Source of the DNA: an uncultured Clostridium sp.
Lineage (GTDB): Bacteria > Bacillota_A > Clostridia > TANB77 > CAG-508
Assembly: GCA_930980675.1 (NCBI GenBank)
Contig: CAKNIU010000001.1
Location: 62,001 to 126,000 of the forward strand
DNA length: 64,000 nucleotides
Reading direction: 5' to 3'
The notes below the pieces were generated by a model. That model made no database searches. It was not told where the DNA came from and worked only from the letters and a program-made list of their open reading frames with translations. Each line of letters begins with the position of its first letter. Position 1 is the stretch's first letter. Shown here piece after piece: positions 53,678 through 62,800 of this stretch. The translations under genes and the position numbers were made by a program.

Positions 53678-54418
53678 ATGCAAAAAAATGATGAAAACAG
53701 AATAATAGTTGAGCACGTATACAAAACATTTAATGTGTATTTGGATAAAGCCAATAGCTTAAAAGAAAAACTATTATTTTGGAAAAGAAATAGAAAAGAA
53801 ACTAGAGAAGTTTTAAAAAATATAAACCTTAAAATAAAAAATGGTGAAGCAGTTGCATTAATTGGTGTTAATGGAAGCGGAAAGTCAACTTTGTTAAAGC
53901 TTATGACAAAAATTATTTATCCTAATAAGGGTAAAATTACTACAAATGGCAAATTAACTTCACTACTAGAATTGGGAGCGGGTTTTCACCCAGACTTTTC
54001 AGGTAGAGAAAATATTTATTTTAATGCTTCAATTTTTGGCTTAACCAAAAAAGAAATAGATAATAGATTAGACCAAATTATAGAATTTTCGGAGCTAGGA
54101 AATTATATAGATAATCCAGTTAGAACATATTCATCAGGTATGTATATGAGACTAGCATTTTCTGTAGCAATAAATGTTGATGCAGATATTTTATTAGTAG
54201 ATGAGATATTGTCTGTTGGAGATCAGCATTTCCAAGAAAAGTGTTTGAACAAAATGAAAGAACTTAAAAAAGAAGGCAAGACCATGGTTTTTGTAACACA
54301 TAGTTTAAATTCTGCAAGGGAACTTTGTGATAGAGCAGTTTGGCTAAATAAAGGTGTTATACAAATGGATGGTGAAACAAATAAAGTTATAGATGAATAT
54401 ATAAAGGAAACAACATAA
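53678..54418 (+). CDS. Polysaccharide ABC exporter ATP-binding protein (Wzt/TagH-like)
   Basis: A 246-residue ATPase with Walker A GVNGSGKSTLLKLM (about residues 66-79), the family-specific LLELGAGFHPDFSGRENIYF, signature YSSGMYMRLAFS, Walker B ILLVDEILSVGD and switch His in VTHSLNS. These are the marks of the Wzt, RfbB and TagH subgroup, which exports lipid-linked O-antigen or teichoic acid. It lacks the C-terminal carbohydrate-binding domain that Wzt proteins with capped glycans carry, so it probably does not recognise a terminal modification. The permease gene follows after 68 bases. Confidence 0.95.
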   Translation: MQKNDENRIIVEHVYKTFNVYLDKANSLKEKLLFWKRNRKETREVLKNINLKIKNGEAVALIGVNGSGKSTLLKLMTKIIYPNKGKITTNGKLTSLLELGAGFHPDFSGRENIYFNASIFGLTKKEIDNRLDQIIEFSELGNYIDNPVRTYSSGMYMRLAFSVAINVDADILLVDEILSVGDQHFQEKCLNKMKELKKEGKTMVFVTHSLNSARELCDRAVWLNKGVIQMDGETNKVIDEYIKETT

Positions 54419-54486
54419 AAGATAAAAAATAAAATAAAAGTCAAAAAAATTAAATATAAGCAAAAAAACTCAAAAAGGAGCTTCTA

Positions 54487-55260
54487 ATGAACATTTTTAA
54501 AAGATTATATGATTATAGAGAAATGCTAAAAACTAGCATAAAAAAGGACATAGGGGGAAAATACAAAAACTCATTTTTAGGAGTACTTTGGTCATTTGTA
54601 AATCCACTACTTCAAATTATAGTTTATGCGATAATATTCCCACTTATAATGAAAAGTGATATTGAATACTATGTTGTATTTATGGTCTGCGGTTTAATAC
54701 CTTGGAACTATTTTTCCACAGTAATAAATAGAACATCTTTTACTATGATTGAAAATGGAAATATTATAAAAAAGGTATATTTTCCAAGAGAAATACTCCC
54801 TATTTCAGTAGTAACAAGTGAGACGGTTACATTTTTAATATCGTCAATATTAATATTACTATTTACTTTAGGCTATGGATTAGGATTAACAATTAATATA
54901 GTTTTTTATCCTTTAATATTATTGGTGCAATATGTATTGCTGATTGGTATTTCTTTAATAGTATCAAGTGTTACAGTATACTTTAGAGACCTACAACATT
55001 TTATTGGTGTACTTTTGCAACTATTCTTTTATGCAACACCAATTGTATATGCAGTAGATACCATACCAGAAAACTTTAGATGGATATTAAAGTATAACCC
55101 AATGACATACATAATAGAAGGATATAGAGATATTTTCTGGGGACAAACAGCACCAGATATATCTACTTTGCTTATAGTATTAGCAATTGGAATAGTGCTT
55201 TGTATTTTAGGATATTTAATATTTAATAAACTTCAAAAGAAATTTGCAGAAGAACTTTAA
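54487..55260 (+). CDS. Polysaccharide ABC exporter permease (Wzm/TagG-like)
   Basis: A 257-residue ABC2-type permease with six helices. The amphipathic start (LYDYREMLKTSIKKDIGGKY) and LGVLWSFVNPLLQIIVYAII are characteristic of Wzm, TagG and KpsM. KKVYFPREILPISVV is the coupling-loop segment, and FFYATPIVYA and RWILKYNPMTYIIEGYRDIF are also family marks. Together with the upstream ATPase it should flip the completed lipid-linked glycan. The gene order ATPase then permease is the reverse of the most common arrangement. AAAGGAG lies 6 bases before the ATG. Confidence 0.95.
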   Translation: MNIFKRLYDYREMLKTSIKKDIGGKYKNSFLGVLWSFVNPLLQIIVYAIIFPLIMKSDIEYYVVFMVCGLIPWNYFSTVINRTSFTMIENGNIIKKVYFPREILPISVVTSETVTFLISSILILLFTLGYGLGLTINIVFYPLILLVQYVLLIGISLIVSSVTVYFRDLQHFIGVLLQLFFYATPIVYAVDTIPENFRWILKYNPMTYIIEGYRDIFWGQTAPDISTLLIVLAIGIVLCILGYLIFNKLQKKFAEEL

Positions 55261-55293
55261 AAGCATAAAAGGGATGTTAGAAAGGAAATTAAA

Positions 55294-57561
55294 ATGAATT
55301 TTGACTTTTCAAAAGAGCCAGGTAAAGAACTAAAAAAGAGAGAATATGAAGGTAATATAGAACCTTTGATATCAATTATTACACCATTTTACAATAGTGG
55401 AAAATACATTGAACAAACAGTAAATTCAGTATTGAATCAAACTTTTCCAGCATTTGAACTATTAATTATTGATGATGGTTCAAAAGACAAAGAAAGTCTT
55501 GAAAGGTTGAAAAAAATAGAAAAAATAGATAAAAGAATAAAGGTATTTCATAAGCAAAATGAGGGATTGGCAGCAACAAGAGATTATGGAGCAAAAAAAG
55601 CATCAAAATCTAGTAAGTACTTATGTTTCCTTGATGATGACGATTTGATTGATCCTACATATTTAGAATGTTTATATTTTGCCATGGAAACAAATAAAAA
55701 AGCAAGCTGGGCTTATACTGATTCTGTGGGATTTGAGGGTCAAGAGTATACTTGGAATAAATATTTTGACTCAAATAAAATGAAAAAACAAAATGATATA
55801 GTTGCAACTGCATTAATTAGAAAAAAAGATTTTGAGGATGTAAATGGTTACGAATTAAGAGAAAAAGCAGTTAATGAGGATTGGAATTTTTGGCTAAAAT
55901 TACTTGCTAAAGAAAAATTTCCAGTTCATGTAAGTACATATGGTTTTTGGTATAGAAGAAAATTAAAAGGCAGTGAACTATCAAGGGTAAAAGAAAATCA
56001 AAAGAGAAATATGGAAATTATCAGTAATGCTGCTAAAGCTGTAAAGAAAAAAGTAAAAGCTATACAGTATCCACGTTTTGACTACAATTGGGATTTATTG
56101 GCAGATGAAATTAAAGAAATACCAAAAATAAAAATAAAAGATGACAAGAAAATTCATATTTTAATGATTATACCTTGGATGGTCATGGGTGGAGCAGACC
56201 AATTTAATTTTGATTTAATATCTAGAATAGATAAGTCAAAGTTTGACATAACCATAGTTACAACAGAACCTGCTATAAATATTTACAGGCAAAAATTTGA
56301 AGAATATGCTACTGTTTATGATTTAACTACTTTTTTGAACCAAAAATATTGGCTAGCTTTTATAAATTATATAATATATAAAAATAATATAAATATTATA
56401 CTAAATACAAATAGTGAGCTTGGTTATAGTATACTTCCATATTTAAAAGCAAAACATCCACAAATACCAATAATAGACTATATTCATATGGAAGAGTGGT
56501 ATAACAGAAATGGTGGATATTCAAGAGACTCAAGTGCAGTAGCTTCAGTAATAGACAAAACATTAGTATGTAATGAAAATAGTAGAAAAATATTAATAGA
56601 TTATTTTAAGAGAAAAGAAAATGAAGTTAAGACAGTTTATATAGGTGTGGATGAAAAAAATTTTAATCCAGAAAAAATTAATAAAGAAGAATTAAAAGAA
56701 AAGTATAATCTTCCAGATGATAAATATATAATTAGTTATATTTGCAGAATTTCAGACCAAAAAAGACCATTTTTATTATTAGAAATAGTAAAGAATCTTA
56801 AACAAGTTAGAAATGATTTTATCGTTCTAGTAGTAGGTGATGGAAACTTGTTAAGCAAAATGAAATCTGTAGCAAAAAAGGAAAATCTTCAAAGCAATAT
56901 AATATTTTTAGGAAGAACAAATAAAACAAAAGAAATTTATGCTATAAGTGACTTAACAATAAATTGTTCAATAAAAGAAGGTTTAGCACTTACTGCTTAT
57001 GAATCATTATCAATGGGAGTTCCTGTAGTTTCAAGTGATGTGGGAGGACAAAAGGAACTAATAGACAGTAAAACAGGCATTGTAGTACCTTGTATGCAAG
57101 ATGAAAAAAATATAACTGATTGTAACTATAAAATAGAAGAAATACAAAATTATGTTGATGCTGTTGATGAAGTTTTATCACATTTAAAAAAATACAAACA
57201 AAATTGTAGAAAAAAGATTCTAAATGGATTTACCATAGATCAGATGGTTGATAAAATGACAAAAATTTTAGAAGATACAGTAAAAAATCCTAACAAAAAT
57301 AAAAATGCATCTGCAAATAATATTGACATATATAAAGAGTTAATTACGAATAGGCTTATAAGCATAAAAGAAAAATATTTATGGGAAGTAAAAGAATATA
57401 ATAATTACTTCGGATACATAGGCGATGAGTTAGAAGATTACAGATTTGAAATATTTAAAGATAAAATGTGGCAACATAAGTGGTATAGAGGTATTATAAG
57501 ATTTTTACAAAAAATAGGAGTAATGCAAGTATTTAAAAAAATGAGAGAAAAAAATATATAA
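55294..57561 (+). CDS. Bifunctional GT2-GT4 fusion glycosyltransferase (755 aa)
   Basis: Two transferases in one chain. Residues 20-250 form a GT2 unit (PLISIITPFYNSGKYIEQTV, LIIDDGSKDKESLE, LCFLDDDDLIDPTYLE with a DDDD metal site). Residues about 280-640 form a GT4 unit (ILMIIPWMVMGGADQFNFDL, ISYICRISDQKRPFLLLEIV, VLVVGDGNLLSKMK, DLTINCSIKEGLALTAYES with E-x7-E). A helical tail of about 90 residues rich in Trp, Tyr and Lys ends the protein. The fusion could add two successive sugars. AGAAAGGAA precedes the ATG. Both halves keep their catalytic motifs, so neither looks degenerate. Confidence 0.9.
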   Translation: MNFDFSKEPGKELKKREYEGNIEPLISIITPFYNSGKYIEQTVNSVLNQTFPAFELLIIDDGSKDKESLERLKKIEKIDKRIKVFHKQNEGLAATRDYGAKKASKSSKYLCFLDDDDLIDPTYLECLYFAMETNKKASWAYTDSVGFEGQEYTWNKYFDSNKMKKQNDIVATALIRKKDFEDVNGYELREKAVNEDWNFWLKLLAKEKFPVHVSTYGFWYRRKLKGSELSRVKENQKRNMEIISNAAKAVKKKVKAIQYPRFDYNWDLLADEIKEIPKIKIKDDKKIHILMIIPWMVMGGADQFNFDLISRIDKSKFDITIVTTEPAINIYRQKFEEYATVYDLTTFLNQKYWLAFINYIIYKNNINIILNTNSELGYSILPYLKAKHPQIPIIDYIHMEEWYNRNGGYSRDSSAVASVIDKTLVCNENSRKILIDYFKRKENEVKTVYIGVDEKNFNPEKINKEELKEKYNLPDDKYIISYICRISDQKRPFLLLEIVKNLKQVRNDFIVLVVGDGNLLSKMKSVAKKENLQSNIIFLGRTNKTKEIYAISDLTINCSIKEGLALTAYESLSMGVPVVSSDVGGQKELIDSKTGIVVPCMQDEKNITDCNYKIEEIQNYVDAVDEVLSHLKKYKQNCRKKILNGFTIDQMVDKMTKILEDTVKNPNKNKNASANNIDIYKELITNRLISIKEKYLWEVKEYNNYFGYIGDELEDYRFEIFKDKMWQHKWYRGIIRFLQKIGVMQVFKKMREKNI

Positions 57562-57606
57562 CAGTTTTGTGCATAATTATTAAAAAGTGAAAGGAATTCA
57601 TTAATA

Positions 57607-59088
57607 ATGAAAATAAAAGACATAATGTGTAAATCAATATTGGGAGTATTCGCATTTATAATTTTGTGGATAGTTCTTCAAGGAATATTAGATTTTGACA
57701 CTATAATATATAATTTTAATCCTATTATACTTACCATAGGAATTGTTATATATTTTTTCTTAATAAGATTAATTTATAATAAGTTATTACCAAAAATAGA
57801 AAATAAAAAAGTTCTTCCATTTGTGTTAATAGGTATATTTGCTATTATTTGTATAATAATTGCACAAATATTTAAAGTAAATCCATCATGGGATATGGGA
57901 GAAGTTTATAAAATTGCAGTTAATATAGCAGAAACAGAAAATCCAGATTTATTATATTTATACAAGTTTCCTAATAATGTAGGTGTTACTGGTGTTTATA
58001 CAATTATATTTGGAATAAGTAATGCAATAGGAATTACGGATTATGTAAATGTAGCAACTATATTTAATTCGATAATAGTAATTGCATGTGTTATACTAAT
58101 GTATTTAATTGTTAGAAAATTATATGGAAATAAAAAAGCTTTGATGATTTTAATAATATCAATATTTACTACTCCTTTGTATTTATATGCTGCAATTTAT
58201 TATTCAGATACATTATCAATACTATTTATGCTTTTAACAGCCTATATTTTTATAAGAATTAAGGAAACTAACCCAAATAACAAAATGCTTAAAATATTTG
58301 GCTATATTTTTCTTACTTTAGTAATATTTGTGGGAATGCAAATAAAAATTACTACATTTTTTATAGTAATTGCCTATATTGTATATAAAATTTTAAATGG
58401 TAAAATTAAAGAACTTGAAAAACCATTACTAGTATTTGTTCCAACATTTATAATTATATATATAATATATAGTTTAATATTAAATAATATAATTTTGCCA
58501 CAAAAAGATGTGAGTAATCAGGTAAAATTACCAACAGAACAGTGGATAGCTATGGGGCTTCAAGGAGTTGGTGGCTACAATCAAGAAGAATTTGATTATA
58601 TGAATCAAATTCCAACATATGAAGAAAAGCAAAAAATGGCAAGGGAGCAAATAAAACAAATATTATCAGAATATGATGCAAACTCATTTATAAAGCATTT
58701 AACAGAAAAATTAAAATATGCTTGGACAGATGGAACATATTTTGCTCCAGAAAAACTTAGAAGAGAACCTGTAAATAACACAATTTTGCATGAATTTGTT
58801 CTAGCAAATGGAAAATATAGCAGTTATTACAAATATTTACCACAAGTAATGCATTTGTCAATGTTAATTTTTATATTAATAGGTGCATGCAAAACAATTA
58901 AAGAAAAAGAATATGAAGATACAAACGTTATATTCTATATATTAATGTTAGGATTTATTGCATTTTTCTTAATATGGGAAAATAGGTCAAGATATATTTT
59001 AACATGTGTACCATTTTTGATGATTGCACAGTTAAAAGGAATAGAAATATTTACAAAATATAAATCTAGAAAGGAAGAGGTGTCATGA
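57607..59088 (+). CDS. GT-C membrane glycosyltransferase (GT39-like)
   Basis: About 493 residues with some eleven helices. After the second or third helix comes the extracytoplasmic acidic loop FKVNPSWDMGEVYKIAVNIA, taken as the GT-C catalytic loop, and later a soluble loop (about residues 300-370, with YEEKQKMAREQIKQILSEYD) before the last two helices, whose LIWENRSRYILTCVPF matches the Arg/Tyr segment usual at the end of these enzymes. GT-C enzymes use polyprenyl-phosphate sugars outside the cell. The next gene, overlapping by four bases, makes such donors, so the two are a functional pair. It is related in layout to the gene at 62801. Confidence 0.82.
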   Translation: MKIKDIMCKSILGVFAFIILWIVLQGILDFDTIIYNFNPIILTIGIVIYFFLIRLIYNKLLPKIENKKVLPFVLIGIFAIICIIIAQIFKVNPSWDMGEVYKIAVNIAETENPDLLYLYKFPNNVGVTGVYTIIFGISNAIGITDYVNVATIFNSIIVIACVILMYLIVRKLYGNKKALMILIISIFTTPLYLYAAIYYSDTLSILFMLLTAYIFIRIKETNPNNKMLKIFGYIFLTLVIFVGMQIKITTFFIVIAYIVYKILNGKIKELEKPLLVFVPTFIIIYIIYSLILNNIILPQKDVSNQVKLPTEQWIAMGLQGVGGYNQEEFDYMNQIPTYEEKQKMAREQIKQILSEYDANSFIKHLTEKLKYAWTDGTYFAPEKLRREPVNNTILHEFVLANGKYSSYYKYLPQVMHLSMLIFILIGACKTIKEKEYEDTNVIFYILMLGFIAFFLIWENRSRYILTCVPFLMIAQLKGIEIFTKYKSRKEEVS

Positions 59089-60020
59089 AAAAAATATCAC
59101 TAGTTATACCAATGTACTATGAAGAACAAGTAGCAGAAGAATGTTATAAAAGAGTAAGCAAAGTGTTAAAAGGTTTGAAGGATTATGATTATGAGATAAT
59201 ATTTGTAAATGATGGAAGCAAAGATAAAACTTTACCTATACTTGAAAAAATAGCAGATAAAGACAAGAAAGTAAAAATAGTATCATTTTCAAGAAACTTT
59301 GGACATCAAGCAGCTGTTACTGCTGGGCTAAAATATGTAACAGGAGATGCCGTAGTTATAATGGATGCAGATCTTCAAGATCCACCAGAATTAGTACCAG
59401 ATATGCTTAAAAAGTGGGAAGAAGGATATGAAGTAATTTATGGTAAAAGAAAAAAGAGGGATGGAGAATCAGCATTTAAATTACTTACAGCAAAGGCTTT
59501 TTATGCAACTTTAAACAAATTATCTGATGTAGAAATACCAAAAGATACAGGTGACTTTAGATTAGTGGATAGAAAGGTTGTAGATGTAGTTAATTCTCTT
59601 CCAGAACATAATAAATTTTTAAGAGGTTTATTTAGTTGGGTAGGATTTAAACAATATCCATATGAGTATGAAAGAAAAGAAAGATTTGCTGGAAAAACAA
59701 AATATCCTTTGAAAAAGATGCTTAAACTTGCAAAAGATGGTATAATAGGATTTTCAACAAAACCACTTAAAATTGTAGGGGGTCTTGGAATATTATCAGT
59801 AGTAGTTTCTATTATAATACTTATTTATGCTATACTTTCATTTGCTTTTAGTTGGAACAACTTAACAGCAGGTTGGACATCTATAATGTGTACAATGACA
59901 TTTTTAGGTGGAATTATATTAATATCACTTTGGATGATTGGTGAATATATTGCAAGAATTTATGATGAAACAAAACAAAGACCTCAATATATTGTAGACA
60001 AAACAATAAATATAGACTAA
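59085..60020 (+). CDS. Polyprenyl-phosphate glycosyltransferase (GtrB/DPMS-like), copy 1
   Basis: A 311-residue GT2 enzyme of the dolichol-phosphate-mannose-synthase group: LVIPMYYEEQVAEECYKRV, IIFVNDGSKDKTLPILE, FSRNFGHQAAVTAGL, MDADLQDPPELVPDM (metal and acid residues) and DTGDFRLVDRKV, followed by two C-terminal helices (about 230-255 and 265-290) as in GtrB. It loads a sugar on undecaprenyl phosphate for use outside. Its ATG overlaps the stop of the preceding GT-C gene (ATGA), and GAAGAGGTG provides the ribosome binding site, so the pair is translationally coupled. Confidence 0.93.
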   Translation: MKKISLVIPMYYEEQVAEECYKRVSKVLKGLKDYDYEIIFVNDGSKDKTLPILEKIADKDKKVKIVSFSRNFGHQAAVTAGLKYVTGDAVVIMDADLQDPPELVPDMLKKWEEGYEVIYGKRKKRDGESAFKLLTAKAFYATLNKLSDVEIPKDTGDFRLVDRKVVDVVNSLPEHNKFLRGLFSWVGFKQYPYEYERKERFAGKTKYPLKKMLKLAKDGIIGFSTKPLKIVGGLGILSVVVSIIILIYAILSFAFSWNNLTAGWTSIMCTMTFLGGIILISLWMIGEYIARIYDETKQRPQYIVDKTINID

Positions 60021-60070
60021 AATTATTTGTAATAAATAAATACAAAAATATAATATTTAGGGAAAAACAA

Positions 60071-61756
60071 ATGAAATTGCTAAAAAAGTATAAAAATGTA
60101 TTAATAATAGGAACAATATTTTCAATTTTAACAATATTATTAACAATATATCAGTATAAAAACAATAATTATATTTATTATTGGGATACAGAAGGATATT
60201 ATGATTCTACAATGAAACTAATTGGAGCTTTAAATGAATCATTTATTGAAACAATCAAAGCAATACTCTATACATTAATGTATAGTGATTATACTTATGT
60301 ACCTATAGTTATTCCAACTTTGGTAATGTCAGTTTCTGGTATAAGTAGATTAATTTATACCATAAGTATTACTGTTTTTTATACTGTACCATTTATATTT
60401 ATATTTTTATTTATAGCAAATTCTTTACTTAAAGACAAAAAAGCAAAAAATTTATTTATTATAATATCTGCCTTAGCATGTTTTCCACTATTGTCCTATT
60501 TAAGTTATATGGGATATGTAGATATAGGTGGCTTAAATATTATAATGATAATATTTTTATTAAGTCAAAATAAAAAAGAAAAAATTACAAATAATGTTAT
60601 TATAGGATTATTAATAATGCTATTATTCTTTTATAGAAGATGGTATATGTATTATGCAGTAGCATTTTTAATAACTTCATTCCTATTTGATTTATATAAT
60701 TTTATAAAATCAAATAATAAAAAAGAAAACTTAATAAAATATACTAAAAAGTACTTAAGTATTGGGATTGGCATTATTGTATTTATTATTGTTACAGTAA
60801 TATTAAATGGTATATTGTTTAATATTATGCAAAAGAAATTTATAGATGAATTTTATATCTTTAGAGTATTAAGAAATTATAAAGATATATATGATGGATA
60901 TAATAAACCATTACTTGAAGACATTATATCAATAGGTAATAAATTTGGGTATATAATTATTACATTAGTTATTACATCAATAGTAATAGCTATAAAAAAT
61001 AAAAAGAATATTAGGCAAGTATTATTTTTAACATTTCAAATGTGTATATGTTTCATAATGTTTGAATTTACGCAAAGTCATGATACGCATCACTTCTTAT
61101 TATATATAATCAACATAATGCTATTGATATTGTACTTATTTGTTAATACAAATAATAAACCTATAAACATAATTGCTATAGCAATTATAATTATTAATTT
61201 AATTTGTTATTTACCACCGATTAATAATTTAAAATGTGTACTATTTTTTAAAAAGTATGGTTTAGTAAATAATTTAGAATTTACATATAATAGAAATGAC
61301 ATAGAAGAATTTGAAAATATAAATAATTACATTAATGAATTGTCAGAAGAAGGTTATAGTTTTTATATAAATTCTTCTTCATCAATACTTAATGCATCAA
61401 TGATAGTCTCATATGAAATACAAAAAAACTTACCTCCACAATCAAAATATATACTAGAAGAATCAAATGTAGATTCAAGAGATGGTATTCCTGCTAGTTT
61501 GCAAAAGGCAGATTATGTATTGGTAACATCTCCTGACCAATTACACTTAAAAGAAGGAGCACAAAAGATAGTTACTTTTATAAATAAAGTATTTTTAGAT
61601 GAAAACTATAAAGATATATTATTGCCAAACTATGAGTTAGCAAATGAATTAGAAATAAGTGGAGTAAAAGTATATTTTTTCCACAGAATTGATGAAATTA
61701 CAGATGATGAATATGGCAACTTTGCAAGTAAAGCCGAAGAGTTTATGAAAAACTAA
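60071..61756 (+). CDS. GT-C-like multi-helix membrane protein (561 aa)
   Basis: About eleven helices from residue 8 to residue 390, then a soluble C-terminal domain of about 170 residues. The first extracytoplasmic loop has YIYYWDTEGYYDSTMKLIGA, whose WDTEGY resembles the acidic GT-C motif. RRWYMYYAVAFLITSFLF and EFTQSHDTHHFLLYIINIML (His-rich) mark later helices. It is placed between two polyprenyl-phosphate sugar synthases, which fits an outward-facing transferase that uses their product. No named family is recognisable and the catalytic call is by topology. The ribosome binding site is weak (TTTAGGG about 9 bases off). Confidence 0.7.
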   Translation: MKLLKKYKNVLIIGTIFSILTILLTIYQYKNNNYIYYWDTEGYYDSTMKLIGALNESFIETIKAILYTLMYSDYTYVPIVIPTLVMSVSGISRLIYTISITVFYTVPFIFIFLFIANSLLKDKKAKNLFIIISALACFPLLSYLSYMGYVDIGGLNIIMIIFLLSQNKKEKITNNVIIGLLIMLLFFYRRWYMYYAVAFLITSFLFDLYNFIKSNNKKENLIKYTKKYLSIGIGIIVFIIVTVILNGILFNIMQKKFIDEFYIFRVLRNYKDIYDGYNKPLLEDIISIGNKFGYIIITLVITSIVIAIKNKKNIRQVLFLTFQMCICFIMFEFTQSHDTHHFLLYIINIMLLILYLFVNTNNKPINIIAIAIIIINLICYLPPINNLKCVLFFKKYGLVNNLEFTYNRNDIEEFENINNYINELSEEGYSFYINSSSSILNASMIVSYEIQKNLPPQSKYILEESNVDSRDGIPASLQKADYVLVTSPDQLHLKEGAQKIVTFINKVFLDENYKDILLPNYELANELEISGVKVYFFHRIDEITDDEYGNFASKAEEFMKN

Positions 61757-61778
61757 TTTTAGGAGGCAAAAAATAAGT

Positions 61779-62723
61779 ATGAAAAAAATAACAATAATTG
61801 TACCAGCATATAATGAAGAAGAATCATTGCCTTTTTTATATGATAGGTTAGAAAAATTAATAAATAGTATTGATAATTATAAATTTGAAATATTATTTGT
61901 AAATGATGGTTCAAAGGATAATACCTTAAATTTAATTAAAGAATATAGAGAAAAAGATCCTAGAATTTCATATGTGGATTTTTCAAGAAACTTTGGAAAA
62001 GAAACAGCAATGATTGCAGGATTAGATTATGCAACCGGGGATGCAGTTATATTTATGGATGCAGACCTTCAAGATCCACCAGAGTTAATACCAGAAATGA
62101 TTAAATATTGGGAAGAGGGTTATGATGATGTATATGCTCAAAGAAAGTCTAGAGCAGGAGAGAGTTTCTTAAAAAAATTTACATCAAAAATGTATTATAG
62201 AATTTTACAAATGCTAACAACAGTTCCAATACAAAAAGATACAGGTGATTTTAGATTATTAGATAGAAGATGTGTAAATGCACTTAAAAGGCTAAGAGAA
62301 ACAGATAGAAATTCTAAATCAATGTTTAGTTGGATTGGATACAAGAAAAAGGCAATAATGTATGATAGAGATGCAAGGGTTGCAGGAAAAACAAAATGGA
62401 ATTATAAAAAACTTGTAAATCTTGCAATAGATGGGATTACTTCATTTACTACATCACCACTTAGAATATCTACATATTTAGCTATACCTACATTTTTAGC
62501 ATTAATTATATACTTTATATATGTAATAATAAAATGTTTAAGACTTAGCGTTGCAGTTCAAGCTTATCAAGCAATAATATTGCTAGTACTTTTCTTTTCA
62601 GGAGTACAAATACTTTTATTTGGAATAATAGGAGAATATTTAGGCAGAATATTTAATGCTTCAAAAAATAGACCTCTTTATTTGGTAAATGAATATAATG
62701 GCAAAAGAGAAGAAAACGAATAA
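61779..62723 (+). CDS. Polyprenyl-phosphate glycosyltransferase (GtrB/DPMS-like), copy 2
   Basis: A 314-residue paralogue of the enzyme at 59085: ITIIVPAYNEEESLPFLYDR, ILFVNDGSKDNTLNLIKEYR, DFSRNFGKETAMIAGLDYAT, FMDADLQDPPELIPEM and DTGDFRLLDRRCVNALKRL, then two C-terminal helices (about 230-250 and 265-288). The difference FGHQAA against FGKETA and several loop changes suggest a different sugar donor. TAGGAGG lies about 14 bases before the ATG; an in-frame start closer to it is not present. With its flanking GT-C genes it forms a second donor/transferase set. Confidence 0.93.
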   Translation: MKKITIIVPAYNEEESLPFLYDRLEKLINSIDNYKFEILFVNDGSKDNTLNLIKEYREKDPRISYVDFSRNFGKETAMIAGLDYATGDAVIFMDADLQDPPELIPEMIKYWEEGYDDVYAQRKSRAGESFLKKFTSKMYYRILQMLTTVPIQKDTGDFRLLDRRCVNALKRLRETDRNSKSMFSWIGYKKKAIMYDRDARVAGKTKWNYKKLVNLAIDGITSFTTSPLRISTYLAIPTFLALIIYFIYVIIKCLRLSVAVQAYQAIILLVLFFSGVQILLFGIIGEYLGRIFNASKNRPLYLVNEYNGKREENE

Positions 62724-62800
62724 AATTTAGGGCAGTTTAACAATTGATAAATAAAACAATAAAATGTTAAATAAATAATAAAAGAGAGAAATTTTGAACT

